A DNA stretch of 64,000 bases from Polynucleobacter sp. UK-Mo-2m-Kol15 (GCF_018881505.1 NZ_JACVQC010000001.1:1533927-1597926); one strand, 5' to 3'. Shown: positions 37,474-47,340, numbered from the stretch's first letter. Translations and numbers: made by a program. The notes: generated by a model not told the origin, from the sequence alone.

Positions 37474-38883
37474 TTACTGAATCTTGCTAGTTCCCTTGCC
37501 GTTGGAGGTCTTGGGAGCTGAGCTAGCTGTATTCGAAGTAACATTTTTCGCAGATTTTGCAAGCCCTGTCGATGCGGATTTATGCTGAGATGCAGCATTA
37601 TTTGCAGAAGAATTACCCTTACTCACCCCTTTTGCGGGCTTATTGGCTGGACATTTTGCCCCTGTTGCACATTTTTTAGGCGCTGGAGGCACTGGTTTAA
37701 CTAAATTCAGGCTGGCATTTTCAGCCATTGCCAATGGGATATCGCCTGGACGACGGCTGGTTTTAGGTATCAGCACGGTCGATCCAGAACGAATTCGCAT
37801 CCCTTTTGGAATGCCGTTAATTTCTCTAAGCGTATCCGCATCTACCCCCAAAGTTTTGGCGGCTTGATCTACAGATTCAGTCTTAGCGATCTGAACGGCA
37901 GTCCATGACGAGAGTGGCAAGGTGTACTTCTTGAGATTTTCTTGGAAGACTTCTGCATGCCCAAACGGAAGCAGTATTTGCTGATTGGCATTACTCAGGA
38001 TTACTGGTTTATTGAAAGAAGGGTTTAGGCTATGGAACTCAGCAGATGGAATTTCGGCTAACTTGATCACTAAATCGACATCAATATCGCTACCAACGTC
38101 CACCGCTATGAAATAAGGATGGTTTTCTAGCTCAGGCAACACAATCCCATAGGCTTGAGGATCCAACACAATCTGTCGATAGGCCATTAGCTTGGGCACA
38201 TAGTTACGAGTCTCATTGGGCATCTTGAGGCTCAGGTAATCCGTAGGAAGTCCTGCAGCCAAGTTGCGCTTCTGCGCCTTTAAAACATTACCCTCACCCC
38301 AGTTGTAGGCTGCCAGAGCGAGATCCCAGCTACCAAACTGCTTATATAGGCGCTGCAAATAATCGAGTGCAGCATCCGTAGATTGCAATACATCTCTGCG
38401 CTCATCTCGAAAGACGTTTTGCGTTAAACGAAAATCTTTGCCAGTTGCTGGCATAAATTGCCATAAGCCCATTGCCTTAGCACTAGATTTCGCATTAGTC
38501 ACAAATGCGCTCTCGACAAATGGGAGCAAGGCAATCTCTGTTGGCATTTTGCGTGCATTGACCTCTTGCACAATATAAAAGAGATAGCGTGACGAGCGTG
38601 CCATGGAGCGATGAACATAATCAGGGCGTGCACTAAGCCAACGCACCTGTTCAATCTCCAGCGGCGTGTTCATCGGCTCCATCTCAAAGCCATCCCGAAT
38701 GCGAATCCAGAGGTTGCTTGATGGTGCGTATACATCGCTAACAGATTGATTTTGGAGGTTTACCCGTTTTGCCTTGGAGACGCGTGGATCCTGAGGTGTC
38801 GGCGCATTAGAGGACCAATCTCCAGTGCCTGCACAAGCCGTGAGCCCAGCAATAAATAATATCGCTGCATAGCGCCATAACAT
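37474..38883 (-). CDS. mltD: Membrane-bound lytic murein transglycosylase D (MltD-like lipoprotein)
   Basis: 469 aa from ATG 38883 (a GTG six codons upstream is open, but GGAAGGA fits the ATG). Lipoprotein signal with lipobox LTAC (Cys18). SLT domain about residues 100-220, with catalytic Glu in PFVESAF and AKAMGLWQFMPATG. It has one clear LysM domain (about 325-370) and a long Ser/Ala/Lys/Pro tail (about 385-469). It cleaves glycan strands in peptidoglycan. Its start overlaps the gloB stop as TGATG. The mltD-gloB pairing is conserved in proteobacteria. Confidence 0.9.
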   Translation of the reverse strand: MLWRYAAILFIAGLTACAGTGDWSSNAPTPQDPRVSKAKRVNLQNQSVSDVYAPSSNLWIRIRDGFEMEPMNTPLEIEQVRWLSARPDYVHRSMARSSRYLFYIVQEVNARKMPTEIALLPFVESAFVTNAKSSAKAMGLWQFMPATGKDFRLTQNVFRDERRDVLQSTDAALDYLQRLYKQFGSWDLALAAYNWGEGNVLKAQKRNLAAGLPTDYLSLKMPNETRNYVPKLMAYRQIVLDPQAYGIVLPELENHPYFIAVDVGSDIDVDLVIKLAEIPSAEFHSLNPSFNKPVILSNANQQILLPFGHAEVFQENLKKYTLPLSSWTAVQIAKTESVDQAAKTLGVDADTLREINGIPKGMRIRSGSTVLIPKTSRRPGDIPLAMAENASLNLVKPVPPAPKKCATGAKCPANKPAKGVSKGNSSANNAASQHKSASTGLAKSAKNVTSNTASSAPKTSNGKGTSKIQ

Positions 38884-39689
38884 CAGAAACGATCCTTCCA
38901 CGCCCGAATCACCGCTAAGACATGTGCCGGTGTCGGGAGAGATTTTTCGCCAGAAACCTCAAGAGCAGCATCAATTACGGCTTGCTGATCACAGCGCATA
39001 AATGGATTGACTTGCAGCTCCTGCCCGATAGTTGTTGGTAAGGTTGGCAAACCTTGATCACGCAACGCTTTAGCAGTCTCTGACCAAGTAATGAGATTTG
39101 TATTATTTGGCTCAACTGCCAATGCAAAGCGAATATTAGATAGGGTGTACTCATGGGTGCAATACACCAGAGTGTTTTTTGGCAGTGCAATGAACTTAGC
39201 GAGAGATTGACTCATCTGCGTTGGAGTCCCCTCGAACAAGCGACCACAACCTGAGGCGAATAAGGTATCTCCGCAAAACAGCATCGGCTCAACAATATTT
39301 TCCTGCGTGTTCGCAAAGTATGCAATATGACTCAGGGTGTGTCCTGGCACCTCATACACCTCAAGGCTAATACGAGGCGCAGCAACTTCTAGCTTGTCAC
39401 CTTCCATCATGGCATTTGTCCGGCCGGGAATATCAATACTCGCAGGGCCATAAACCGGAACTGAGCCCAAAGCCTGCAATAAGGTCAGAATGCCACCAGT
39501 ATGGTCAGCATGATGATGGGTAATTAAAATACCCTTAAGAGCAAGCTTTTTTTCCTCGAGGTATATCAAGACTGGGCCGGCATCACCCGGATCTACGATC
39601 AAGGCGGATTGACCATCATGGATACACCAGATGTAATTGTCATCAAATGCCGGTATCGGCCAAACCTGCAATAAAGTATTCTTCACCAT
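38883..39689 (-). CDS. gloB: Hydroxyacylglutathione hydrolase (glyoxalase II) GloB
   Basis: 268 aa metallo-beta-lactamase-fold enzyme that hydrolyses S-lactoylglutathione to lactate and glutathione in methylglyoxal detoxification. Zinc motif THHHADHTGG (57-66), further ligands in PGHTLSHIAY and FCGDTLFASGCGR, and CTHEYTLSNIRFA for substrate binding. The C-terminal helical domain ends RAWKDRF. Starts 6 bp from the divergent methyltransferase start. Confidence 0.95.
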   Translation of the reverse strand: MVKNTLLQVWPIPAFDDNYIWCIHDGQSALIVDPGDAGPVLIYLEEKKLALKGILITHHHADHTGGILTLLQALGSVPVYGPASIDIPGRTNAMMEGDKLEVAAPRISLEVYEVPGHTLSHIAYFANTQENIVEPMLFCGDTLFASGCGRLFEGTPTQMSQSLAKFIALPKNTLVYCTHEYTLSNIRFALAVEPNNTNLITWSETAKALRDQGLPTLPTTIGQELQVNPFMRCDQQAVIDAALEVSGEKSLPTPAHVLAVIRAWKDRF

Positions 39690-39695
39690 AGACCG

Positions 39696-40511
39696 ATGAT
39701 ACCAACCCCAACCACCCCGTCTCAGATGCCTGTGCCACCATGGAGTTCATGGGAGAAATGGCTGCAATCCCCTCCAGGGCGCTATGTGCTTGACTGGGAG
39801 CAGAAATGCTTCAATCAAATCGTTGCCGATGTCTTTGGTTTTTATGCTGTTCAAGTCGGCCTGCCACAAATCAACACCTTAGCAGAAAACCGGATGCCTT
39901 TGCATGCCCTGCTGATTAACTCCAATGATCGCCAAAAACATGCCAGCGAATTTAACTGGCACCAGATAGAAGGTGATGCCAACGAGCTACCTTTTGCATC
40001 TGAAAGCATAGACCTATTGGTGTTGCCACATGTTTTGGAATTCGCTGCTGATCCTCATCAAACGCTAAGGGAGGCTGAGCGCGTCCTTCGCCCAGAGGGT
40101 CGCCTGGTTATTTCCGGATTTAATCCCGCAAGTCTGTGGGGGATGCGGCAATACCTCAGCAGGCTTATTGGTAACCCTTATTTGCCTAGAGATGGTCAAT
40201 TCATTGGTCTACTCAGAATTAAAGACTGGTTGCAGCTATTGAACTTCTCGCTGGATCGTGGTCATTTTGGCTGCTACAAACTCCCTCTGAATGGTCAGGC
40301 AGGTATGGCTAGGATGGACTTTATGGAAGCAGCTGGTAATCGCTGGTGGCCTATTTTTGGAGCAGTTTTCTTGGTTTCTGCGATTAAGCGTCAACAAGGG
40401 ATCCGCCTGATTGGACGAGTCCAAGGCTTGCGTATTCCGGCAATTACCCAATTGAGCCCTGCCGCAGAAAGCAGGCAGAATTTGGCTAATAACGAAGACC
40501 AAGTAAATTAA
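39696..40511 (+). CDS. SAM-dependent methyltransferase (YafS-like)
   Basis: 271 aa class I methyltransferase. It has [22 protein letters not shown] at the start, [18 protein letters not shown] (motif II/III region) and [21 protein letters not shown]. The classical glycine-rich motif I is degenerate. The family sits between gloB and rnhA in many proteobacteria (yafS in E. coli); the substrate is unknown. Start ATG 39696 has no clear ribosome site; Met11 is an alternative. Followed by rnhA after 4 bp. Confidence 0.8.
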   Translation: MIPTPTTPSQMPVPPWSSWEKWLQSPPGRYVLDWEQKCFNQIVADVFGFYAVQVGLPQINTLAENRMPLHALLINSNDRQKHASEFNWHQIEGDANELPFASESIDLLVLPHVLEFAADPHQTLREAERVLRPEGRLVISGFNPASLWGMRQYLSRLIGNPYLPRDGQFIGLLRIKDWLQLLNFSLDRGHFGCYKLPLNGQAGMARMDFMEAAGNRWWPIFGAVFLVSAIKRQQGIRLIGRVQGLRIPAITQLSPAAESRQNLANNEDQVN

Positions 40512-40515
40512 CGTC

Positions 40516-40971
40516 ATGCCGCACAATAAATCCCTGCCCCATATCATTATCTATACGGATGGTGCCTGCAAAGGTAATCCAGGTCCTGGCGGCTGGGGCG
40601 CTGTTCTGCGCTCTGGAGCTCATGAAAAACACCTCCATGGTGGCGCCGAACACACTACCAATAACCGGATGGAAATTAGTGCCGTAATCCATGCGCTCCG
40701 AGCCCTCAATCAAACTAGCTCGGTTGAGCTTTGGACTGACTCTCAATATGTCCAAAAAGGGGTAACCGAATGGCTAGAGGGCTGGAAAAAAAGGGGTTGG
40801 AAGACTGCCGGTAAAGATCCTGTAAAAAACGCCGATTTATGGCAAGAATTAGACGCCCTCATCCCTGACCATCAGATCTCTTGGCACTGGGTACGCGGAC
40901 ACAACGGCCACCCAGGAAATGAGCTGGCAGATCTCCTCGCAAATAAGGGGGTCGAGGAATTTCTCCCTTAG
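40516..40971 (+). CDS. rnhA: Ribonuclease HI
   Basis: 151 aa enzyme that degrades the RNA of RNA-DNA hybrids. The catalytic DEDD set is visible: Asp15 in [16 protein letters not shown], Glu in TTNNRMEIS, Asp in LWTDSQYV and Asp in [10 protein letters not shown], with the basic handle region [14 protein letters not shown]. Usual length. Its ATG is 4 bp after the methyltransferase stop. dnaQ, its usual neighbour, lies 4.5 kb further on behind an RND pump. Confidence 0.97.
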   Translation: MPHNKSLPHIIIYTDGACKGNPGPGGWGAVLRSGAHEKHLHGGAEHTTNNRMEISAVIHALRALNQTSSVELWTDSQYVQKGVTEWLEGWKKRGWKTAGKDPVKNADLWQELDALIPDHQISWHWVRGHNGHPGNELADLLANKGVEEFLP

Positions 40972-41084
40972 TTAAAGCAGGCATGCCCAAGCCCAGATTC
41001 AGAAGTCTTATGAGAGAATGAACGCATTGAAGGTAGGGGAAAAATTGCCCGCCTAAACCATATAGAACAAAGAAAAACGAGACC

Positions 41085-42395
41085 GTGTCAAAAATTGAAT
41101 CTGCACTCGATAAAGTGCTTGCGAAGTTACCAGTCCTGAAAAATTGGGTCATGTCTCAGTTATGCAAGCTTTGGCAAAAACTCTTGCCCTATCTAAATTG
41201 GATCAAAAATTTAAATTACGCGACAGTAAAAGAATTTACAGTGAAGTACAAGTGGCGTATTTTGCTTTTGTTGATTGTTTTATATGCTGGATCTAAAGCG
41301 TATGACCATTTCTTTCCTGCAATCAAAAAAGCTGGTGGCCCTCAAACCATTACAAGTGTCATAGTCGAAAAGAAGGACATCCCTTTAATTATTGAAGCCA
41401 CTGGTACGATTATTTCAAATAGTATTGTTGATATACGTCCAATGACCACCAATACAGTAAAAACGATTCATATCAAAGATGGGCAAGAAGTCAAAGAGGG
41501 TCAGTTACTATTCACGCTTGATGATCGTAATGACCGGGCTAATTATGAAAAATTAAAAGCATTAGCTGATGATGCACAAAAACAATACCTGCGTGCTAAG
41601 GAGCTAGTTGCTAAGAACTTTATTTCTAGAGCCGGCCTAGAAACTTCCCTCGCAAATGCCACGTCAGCTCAGGCGGCGGCCCGCTCCGCTGAAGTCCAAC
41701 TCTCGTTCGATTCCATTCGCTCTCCTATTGCGGGTCGCGCTGGCATCATTAATGTATTTCCAGGCTCCCTAGTACAAGCTAGCAACGTAGTCACTACCGC
41801 TACTAGCTCCACAGCAACTTCTAGCGTTGGTTCTATGGTGACCATTACCCAACTAAACCCGATCAACGTCCAATTTGTAGTACCTGAAAAGGATATTCCA
41901 TTACTCATGGATGGCAAGCAAGCTGACGCCCCACTCAAGGTAAGGGTAAGCGTTGGAAATGATGGCAAGCCAGCATTCGAGGGTGAAGTGCTTGTGATTG
42001 ACAACCAGGTAGACCCTAGCATCGCAGCAGTGCGAGTGCGCGCTCAAATTCCAAACGAGAAGATGACTTTATTGCCTGGACAGTTTGCTCGCGTCTCATT
42101 AAATGCGAATACCCTCAAAGACGCTATTTCGGTTCCCTCCGAAGCAATCGTGATAGGCCCTAGGGGTCGCGTTGTTTATATCGTTGATAAAGACGACAAA
42201 GTCGAGTCTAAGCCCGTTAAAGTCCTTTATGAATATAAAGGCACATCCGTGATTAGCGGAGTTGAATCAGGTTCCCGAGTTGTTGTTGAAGGCAAGCAGA
42301 ACTTGCGGCCTGGCAGCAAAGTGAAGGAAGCAAAAAAAGCAACTGCTGCATCCGCTCCAGCTAAAGCAGCGGCTCCTGCCCCCGAGAAAAAATGA
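41085..42395 (+). CDS. RND efflux periplasmic adaptor subunit (HlyD/AcrA family)
   Basis: 436 aa membrane-fusion protein. There is a long hydrophilic/amphipathic N-terminus (about 1-60), one transmembrane helix (WRILLLLIVLYAGSKAYDHF, about 62-81), then the adaptor body: lipoyl half-motifs VDIRPMTTNTVKTIHIKDGQ and FDSIRSPIAGRAGIINV, a helical hairpin, and beta-barrel domains. A Lys/Ala-rich tail closes it. It starts at GTG 41085. No outer-membrane channel gene is adjacent. It overlaps the permease by 4 bp (ATGA). The N-terminal extension is longer than in AcrA, which is a lipoprotein with no such region. Confidence 0.9.
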   Translation: MSKIESALDKVLAKLPVLKNWVMSQLCKLWQKLLPYLNWIKNLNYATVKEFTVKYKWRILLLLIVLYAGSKAYDHFFPAIKKAGGPQTITSVIVEKKDIPLIIEATGTIISNSIVDIRPMTTNTVKTIHIKDGQEVKEGQLLFTLDDRNDRANYEKLKALADDAQKQYLRAKELVAKNFISRAGLETSLANATSAQAAARSAEVQLSFDSIRSPIAGRAGIINVFPGSLVQASNVVTTATSSTATSSVGSMVTITQLNPINVQFVVPEKDIPLLMDGKQADAPLKVRVSVGNDGKPAFEGEVLVIDNQVDPSIAAVRVRAQIPNEKMTLLPGQFARVSLNANTLKDAISVPSEAIVIGPRGRVVYIVDKDDKVESKPVKVLYEYKGTSVISGVESGSRVVVEGKQNLRPGSKVKEAKKATAASAPAKAAAPAPEKK

Positions 42396-45300
42396 CGCTT
42401 TCTGAGTTATGTATTAGACGGCCCGTCATGACGGTGCTGTTATCAATTGCAACGGTGATTGCTGGTACGGTTGCGTACTTTAAGATCCCAGTTGCTGCGC
42501 TACCAAGTTTTAATACACCAATTATCTCTGTCAGCGCGAGTTTGCCAGGAGCGGCTCCTGAAAACATGGCATCTTCCGTCGCACTGCCATTAGAAAAAGA
42601 GTTCTCAACTATTGATGGCATCAAAATGATTAGCTCAACCAATACCCTTGGTTCAACTAACATCACTTTGGAATTTAATAATGACCGCGACATTGATAAA
42701 GCAGCGGTTGACGTGCAAGCGGCTCTATTAAGGGCTCAAAGGCGCCTTCCAATTGAAATGACGGTGCCACCGTCTTACCGTAAGATTAATCCGGCAGACA
42801 CAGCAGCCCTTGTCATCCGCATCAGCTCACCATCTCTGAGTCTATCCGAGATCAATGCGTATGCAGAAAATCTTTTATCACCATCAATTTCTACCATCAC
42901 TGGTGTTTCACAAGTGCAAGTTTATGGCGCTAAACGATATGCCGTTCGAGTAAGCGCTAGACCTGATGCCCTTGGCAATCGAAACATCACCATGGAAGAA
43001 TTGGCACTGGCAATTAATAAGGCTAATACTAATAGTCCGGTCGGCACCTTAGATGGACCGCGGCAACTTATTACTATCTATGCCAATCCACAACTTGTTA
43101 AAGCAGAGGAATTCAGGAACCTCATCATTGCTCAGCGCAATGGTCTCCCCATCTACCTCAGAGACGTAGCAGATGTTCAAGAAAGTTTTGAGGATGTGAA
43201 GACCTTCGCAAGCTCAGGAGGCGAGCGCTCCATTGCGATTGGCATCATGCGACAGCCAAATGCAAATACGGTAGACGTGGTTGCCGCCGTTAAAAAATTA
43301 CTGCCCACTTTTAAAGAGCAGATGCCCGCCTCAATGCAACTAACCATAGTTAACGATAGATCACTGTCGATTATTGAGGCCATCCATGACGTCAATATCA
43401 CGCTGATACTCACTATTCTTTTGGTGATCTTAGTGATCTTTTTATTCCTCAAACGCATTTCAGCCACATTAATTCCATCCGTAAGTCTACCCATCTCACT
43501 TATTGGCGCTTTTTTCTTGCTATACCTTTTCGGCTATAGCTTGGATAACATTTCCTTATTAGGCATTACCCTTGCTGTTGGTCTTGTGGTTGACGATGCG
43601 ATTGTAGTGCTTGAAAATATCATGCGCTATGTTGAGCAAGGAATGGATCCCCTCAAGGCTTCGCTCAAAGGCAGTAAAGAGGTCGGCTTCACCATCATCT
43701 CGATCTCAATCTCCTTAGTAGCTGTCTTCATCCCCCTTTTCTTTATGGCGGGTCCGATCGGCCTACTCTTTAGAGAGTTTGCTGTTGTGGTATCGCTTTC
43801 CATCCTAGTATCTGCAGTAGTCTCACTCACCATAGTGCCCCTACTTTGCAGTCGCTTTTTGCCTAAACCTGGTGATCATGGAAAAGAATATGCCATCACG
43901 AAACAATTTGATCGAATTTTCGATTACACCCTCAAAACCTACATTCACTATTTAGATCTGGCTTTAGCCAATCGGAAAAAAGTATTGTGGGGTGCCTTCT
44001 CAACCTTCTTTATTACGATTGCACTTTTTGTGTACAGTCCTAAGGGCTTTTTCCCAGAAGAGGATATTGGGCAAATTACAGCAACAACAGAGGCCTCTGA
44101 AGATACCTCCTTTGCAACGATGGTAGAACTTCAAGATCGCGCTGCAGAGATTGTGAGTAAAGATCCTAATGTGGCTAATTCAATCTCTATTCTAGGCGGA
44201 GGTCTAAGCGCAGGACGTAACACTGGGCGTTTTTTCATCATCCTTAAACCCAAGGGTGATCGAGAAAAAATGGCTAAGGTCATCGAGGGATTGCGGACTA
44301 AGTTTAGAGAGATTCCAGGGCTGCAGGTTTACATGCGCCCCGTTCAAAATTTACAAATTGGTGGGCGTAGCAGTAAGAGTCGTTACCAATTTACTTTACA
44401 GAGCGTTGGCTTTGAAGGTGTTAATGAGTGGGCCGATAAAATGACCCAAAAGATGCGAGCTGACCCTATCTTCCGAGATGTGACTAGCGACTCTCAACTC
44501 AAGGGGCTTAGCGTCAGAATCGAGATCAATCGTGAGCAGGCGGCAAGCGCCGGCGTCACCATTGCCGATATTCGTAGCGCACTTTATAACTCTTTTGGGG
44601 AACGTCAAGTATCTACCATCTATACGCCGGTCAATACCTATTACGTCATTCTAGAAACTGCTCAGAACGATCGTCAATTTGAAACAGATCTAAATAAGGT
44701 TTTCGTCAGAGGTCGTGCTACCGATAAACTGATTCCCCTATCTAGCTTAGCTACCTTTGTTCGCTCCATCGGACCTACGGCCGTAAACCATCAAGGGCAA
44801 ATCCCAGCTGTGACAATTTCATTCAACCTAGCTCCGGACGTATTCCTAGGTGATGCTACCAAGGCAATTGATGGCTTCGTCAAGGATGTTGGCTTGCCAC
44901 CGTCGATTATTACTAGCTATGGTGGCGATGCCGCAGTATTTAAAGATAACCAGTCCGGTCAAATTATTTTGATCTTGGCGGCTTTGGGCGTTATCTATAT
45001 TTTGCTCGGTGTACTTTATGAGAGTTATATTCACCCCCTTACCATCTTAGCTGGCCTGCCTTCAGCTGCAATTGGTGCAATCCTCTCTCTTCGCATCTTT
45101 GGCTTTGAATTAACTGTTGTTGCATCGATTGGTATATTGCTCCTCATTGGTATTGTGAAAAAGAATGCGATCTTAATGATCGACTTTGCTCTTGATGCAC
45201 AAAGAAACCAAGGCATGTCACCTGAGAAAGCGATACGTGAGGCCTGCATACTGCGTTTCCGCCCCATTATGATGACAACGATCGCCGCCCTCATGGGCGC

Positions 45301-45490
45301 ACTACCAATTGCGCTGGGTTTAGGTGCCGGTGCAGAGCTACGTCAACCTCTAGGTATTAGCGTAGCGGGTGGATTAATTTTCTCGCAGTTTGTGACCTTA
45401 ATCATTACCCCCGTCATCTATTTATATTTAGATAAATATGCTGGCAATGGGCCCATGGAAATCCCTGAATCCGTATTAGAGGGCACCTAA
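42392..45490 (+). CDS. RND efflux permease (AcrB/MdtB-C/MexF family)
   Basis: 1032 aa inner-membrane proton antiporter. It begins SELCIRRPVMTVLLSIATV and has the RND-typical LGITLAVGLVVDDAIVVLEN with paired Asp residues in TM4, PGAAPENMASSVALPLE in the porter domain, and a second set of helices with GILLLIGIVKKNAILMIDFA and GLIFSQFVTLIITPVIYL. Sequence style is nearest the heavy-metal/multidrug HAE1 group (MdtB/C-like). It exports hydrophobic drugs, detergents or dyes with an unknown outer-membrane partner. It overlaps both the adaptor (ATGA) and dnaQ (TAATG). Confidence 0.95.
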   Translation: MTLSELCIRRPVMTVLLSIATVIAGTVAYFKIPVAALPSFNTPIISVSASLPGAAPENMASSVALPLEKEFSTIDGIKMISSTNTLGSTNITLEFNNDRDIDKAAVDVQAALLRAQRRLPIEMTVPPSYRKINPADTAALVIRISSPSLSLSEINAYAENLLSPSISTITGVSQVQVYGAKRYAVRVSARPDALGNRNITMEELALAINKANTNSPVGTLDGPRQLITIYANPQLVKAEEFRNLIIAQRNGLPIYLRDVADVQESFEDVKTFASSGGERSIAIGIMRQPNANTVDVVAAVKKLLPTFKEQMPASMQLTIVNDRSLSIIEAIHDVNITLILTILLVILVIFLFLKRISATLIPSVSLPISLIGAFFLLYLFGYSLDNISLLGITLAVGLVVDDAIVVLENIMRYVEQGMDPLKASLKGSKEVGFTIISISISLVAVFIPLFFMAGPIGLLFREFAVVVSLSILVSAVVSLTIVPLLCSRFLPKPGDHGKEYAITKQFDRIFDYTLKTYIHYLDLALANRKKVLWGAFSTFFITIALFVYSPKGFFPEEDIGQITATTEASEDTSFATMVELQDRAAEIVSKDPNVANSISILGGGLSAGRNTGRFFIILKPKGDREKMAKVIEGLRTKFREIPGLQVYMRPVQNLQIGGRSSKSRYQFTLQSVGFEGVNEWADKMTQKMRADPIFRDVTSDSQLKGLSVRIEINREQAASAGVTIADIRSALYNSFGERQVSTIYTPVNTYYVILETAQNDRQFETDLNKVFVRGRATDKLIPLSSLATFVRSIGPTAVNHQGQIPAVTISFNLAPDVFLGDATKAIDGFVKDVGLPPSIITSYGGDAAVFKDNQSGQIILILAALGVIYILLGVLYESYIHPLTILAGLPSAAIGAILSLRIFGFELTVVASIGILLLIGIVKKNAILMIDFALDAQRNQGMSPEKAIREACILRFRPIMMTTIAALMGALPIALGLGAGAELRQPLGISVAGGLIFSQFVTLIITPVIYLYLDKYAGNGPMEIPESVLEGT

Positions 45491-46203
45491 TGCGTCAAGT
45501 TATTCTCGATACCGAAACTACCGGCCTCAATCCCGCTACAGGCGATCGTATTATTGAAATTGGCTGCGTTGAAATGGTGGGTCGCAGATTAACTGATCGC
45601 ACCTTCCATTACTACATCAACCCTGAGCGCGATATCGATGCCGGCGCTTTTGCTGTGCACGGACTCTCGCGTGAGTTTCTGTCTGATAAACCCGTCTTTG
45701 CCAATATTGTTGAAGAGTTGATTGAGTTTGTTGATGGCGCCGAGATTGTGATTCATAACGCAGCATTTGACTTGGGGTTCCTGGATAACGAATTTGCTTT
45801 ACTCAAGCGCCCTGCTTTTAGAGGTCTCGCATCAAAAGTTACCGATACCTTGTTAGATGCGCGCCAAATGTTTCCAGGTAAGCGAAATTCACTAGATGCA
45901 CTCTGTGAACGCTTTGCCATTAGCAATCAACATCGCACTTTGCATGGCGCTTTACTAGATGCCCAGCTGCTAGCCGAAGTCTATGTAGCCATGACACGGG
46001 GTCAAGAAGACTTGTCCATTGATCTAATTGACTACACCGTAGGAACAGATGCTTCTGGACAAATGAAGGCGCTACCAAGCAAGCTCAAGCTCATGACAGC
46101 GAGCGAAGAGGATTGCGTTTTACATGAAAAGATTTTGGGCGAAATCGCAAAGGCTAGCAAAAAGGACCCCGTTTGGAGTCCTTCAGTTACTTCTAGCCAC
46201 TAG
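45490..46203 (+). CDS. dnaQ: DNA polymerase III epsilon subunit DnaQ
   Basis: 237 aa proofreading 3'-5' exonuclease. Exo I LDTETTGL (Asp7, Glu9), Exo II IVIHNAAFDLGFLD, and Exo III H-x-A-L-x-D-A in RTLHGALLDAQLLAEVY. The C-terminal region that binds the polymerase alpha subunit is present. Its ATG overlaps the RND permease stop by one base, so it now depends on that operon or an internal promoter. Its last codons double as the terminator stem for the convergent dehydrogenase gene. Confidence 0.96.
   Translation: MRQVILDTETTGLNPATGDRIIEIGCVEMVGRRLTDRTFHYYINPERDIDAGAFAVHGLSREFLSDKPVFANIVEELIEFVDGAEIVIHNAAFDLGFLDNEFALLKRPAFRGLASKVTDTLLDARQMFPGKRNSLDALCERFAISNQHRTLHGALLDAQLLAEVYVAMTRGQEDLSIDLIDYTVGTDASGQMKALPSKLKLMTASEEDCVLHEKILGEIAKASKKDPVWSPSVTSSH
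46157..46183 (-). terminator. Intrinsic terminator for the tartrate/malate dehydrogenase, inside dnaQ 3' end
   Basis: Minus-strand stem AAGGAC / GTCCTT plus two more pairs after one mismatch (46162-46183), then TTTTTG-type tail. It lies 34-60 bp past the dehydrogenase stop and within dnaQ codons. Confidence 0.6.
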
Positions 46204-46216
46204 GCTAAATATCAAT

Positions 46217-47308
46217 TTAGATTTGAGCAGCTATCGCTTTACCTAACTCGTCCGTCTTTGCATTGCCGCCCAGGTCTGGTGTTAATGGTGAGGAATTTGG
46301 GCCAGCAGCTAGCACTTTCTCAATCGCATTGAATATTGCTTTGCCTGCCTCTGGATAACCTAGGTGATCTAACATCATTGATCCAGACCAGATCTGACCA
46401 ATCGGATTGGCAATCATCTTTCCGTAGATATCCGGCGCAGATCCATGGACCGGCTCGAATAACGAAGGGAATTTTCCTTCTGGATTAATACTGCCAGATG
46501 GTGCTACAGCAATTGTGCCAGTACAGGCTGGACCCAAATCCGACAAGATGTCGCCAAAAAGATTGCTAGCAACTACAACATCAAATCGATCGGGATTCAT
46601 AACAAAGTGCGCAGCCAGAATATCAATATGATATTTATCCATCCGCACATCACCAAATTGCTTGGCCATCGCTTCTACCCGCTCATCCCAATAAGGCATA
46701 GTGATCGCAATACCATTGGACTTCGTAGCGGAGGTCAAATGCTTCTTGGGGCGACTTTGCGCAAGATCAAATGCGTACTGAAGAATGCGGTCAACGCCCT
46801 GGCGAGTAAAAATCGATTCTTGGATCACAAACTCACGGTCAGTATCTGGGAACATTTTTCCACCAACACTGGAGTATTCGCCCTCAGTATTTTCACGCAC
46901 AACAAAAAAATCAATATCCCCTGGCTTGCGATTTGCTAATGGGCATGGCACACCGGGAAGGAGTCGTACTGGTCGCAAATTAACATACTGGTCAAAGCAG
47001 CGACGGAATTGAATGAGACTTCCCCACAGAGAAATATGATCCGGAAGAATATTGGGCATACCAACAGCGCCAAAAAATATTGCGTCGTACTGCATTAAGG
47101 TATCGAACCAATCATCAGGCATCATCTTGCCATGCTTGAGATAGTAGTCACAGCTTGCAAAATCAAAATGATCAAATTGCATACCAATGCCAAATTTTTT
47201 GTTCGCTACCTCAAGCGCACGAACGCCCTCTGGCATGACTTCTTTGCCAATACCATCGCCAGCAATGACAGCAATTTTTGGATTTTGAACTACTTTATTT
47301 TTCTTCAT
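46217..47308 (-). CDS. Tartrate dehydrogenase / D-malate dehydrogenase-type decarboxylating oxidoreductase
   Basis: 363 aa member of the isocitrate/isopropylmalate dehydrogenase family. GDGIGKEVMPEGVR opens the fold; the substrate loop FRRCFDQYVNLRPVRLLPG, VVRENTEGEYSSVGG, and metal/NAD site VASNLFGDILSDLGPA are clear, and GSINPEGKFPSLFEPVHGSAPDIYGK is the family's long signature. The ENTEGEYSSVGG variant is that of tartrate dehydrogenase (TtuC) and D-malate dehydrogenase (DmlA), not LeuB. It oxidises tartrate, D-malate or 3-isopropylmalate-like acids with NAD. It starts at ATG 47308 and lies downstream of the SprT-like gene (32 bp). Confidence 0.85.
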   Translation of the reverse strand: MKKNKVVQNPKIAVIAGDGIGKEVMPEGVRALEVANKKFGIGMQFDHFDFASCDYYLKHGKMMPDDWFDTLMQYDAIFFGAVGMPNILPDHISLWGSLIQFRRCFDQYVNLRPVRLLPGVPCPLANRKPGDIDFFVVRENTEGEYSSVGGKMFPDTDREFVIQESIFTRQGVDRILQYAFDLAQSRPKKHLTSATKSNGIAITMPYWDERVEAMAKQFGDVRMDKYHIDILAAHFVMNPDRFDVVVASNLFGDILSDLGPACTGTIAVAPSGSINPEGKFPSLFEPVHGSAPDIYGKMIANPIGQIWSGSMMLDHLGYPEAGKAIFNAIEKVLAAGPNSSPLTPDLGGNAKTDELGKAIAAQI

Positions 47309-47340
47309 TTAAGTGTCTTCCGTTATTAATCATTGTTGGT

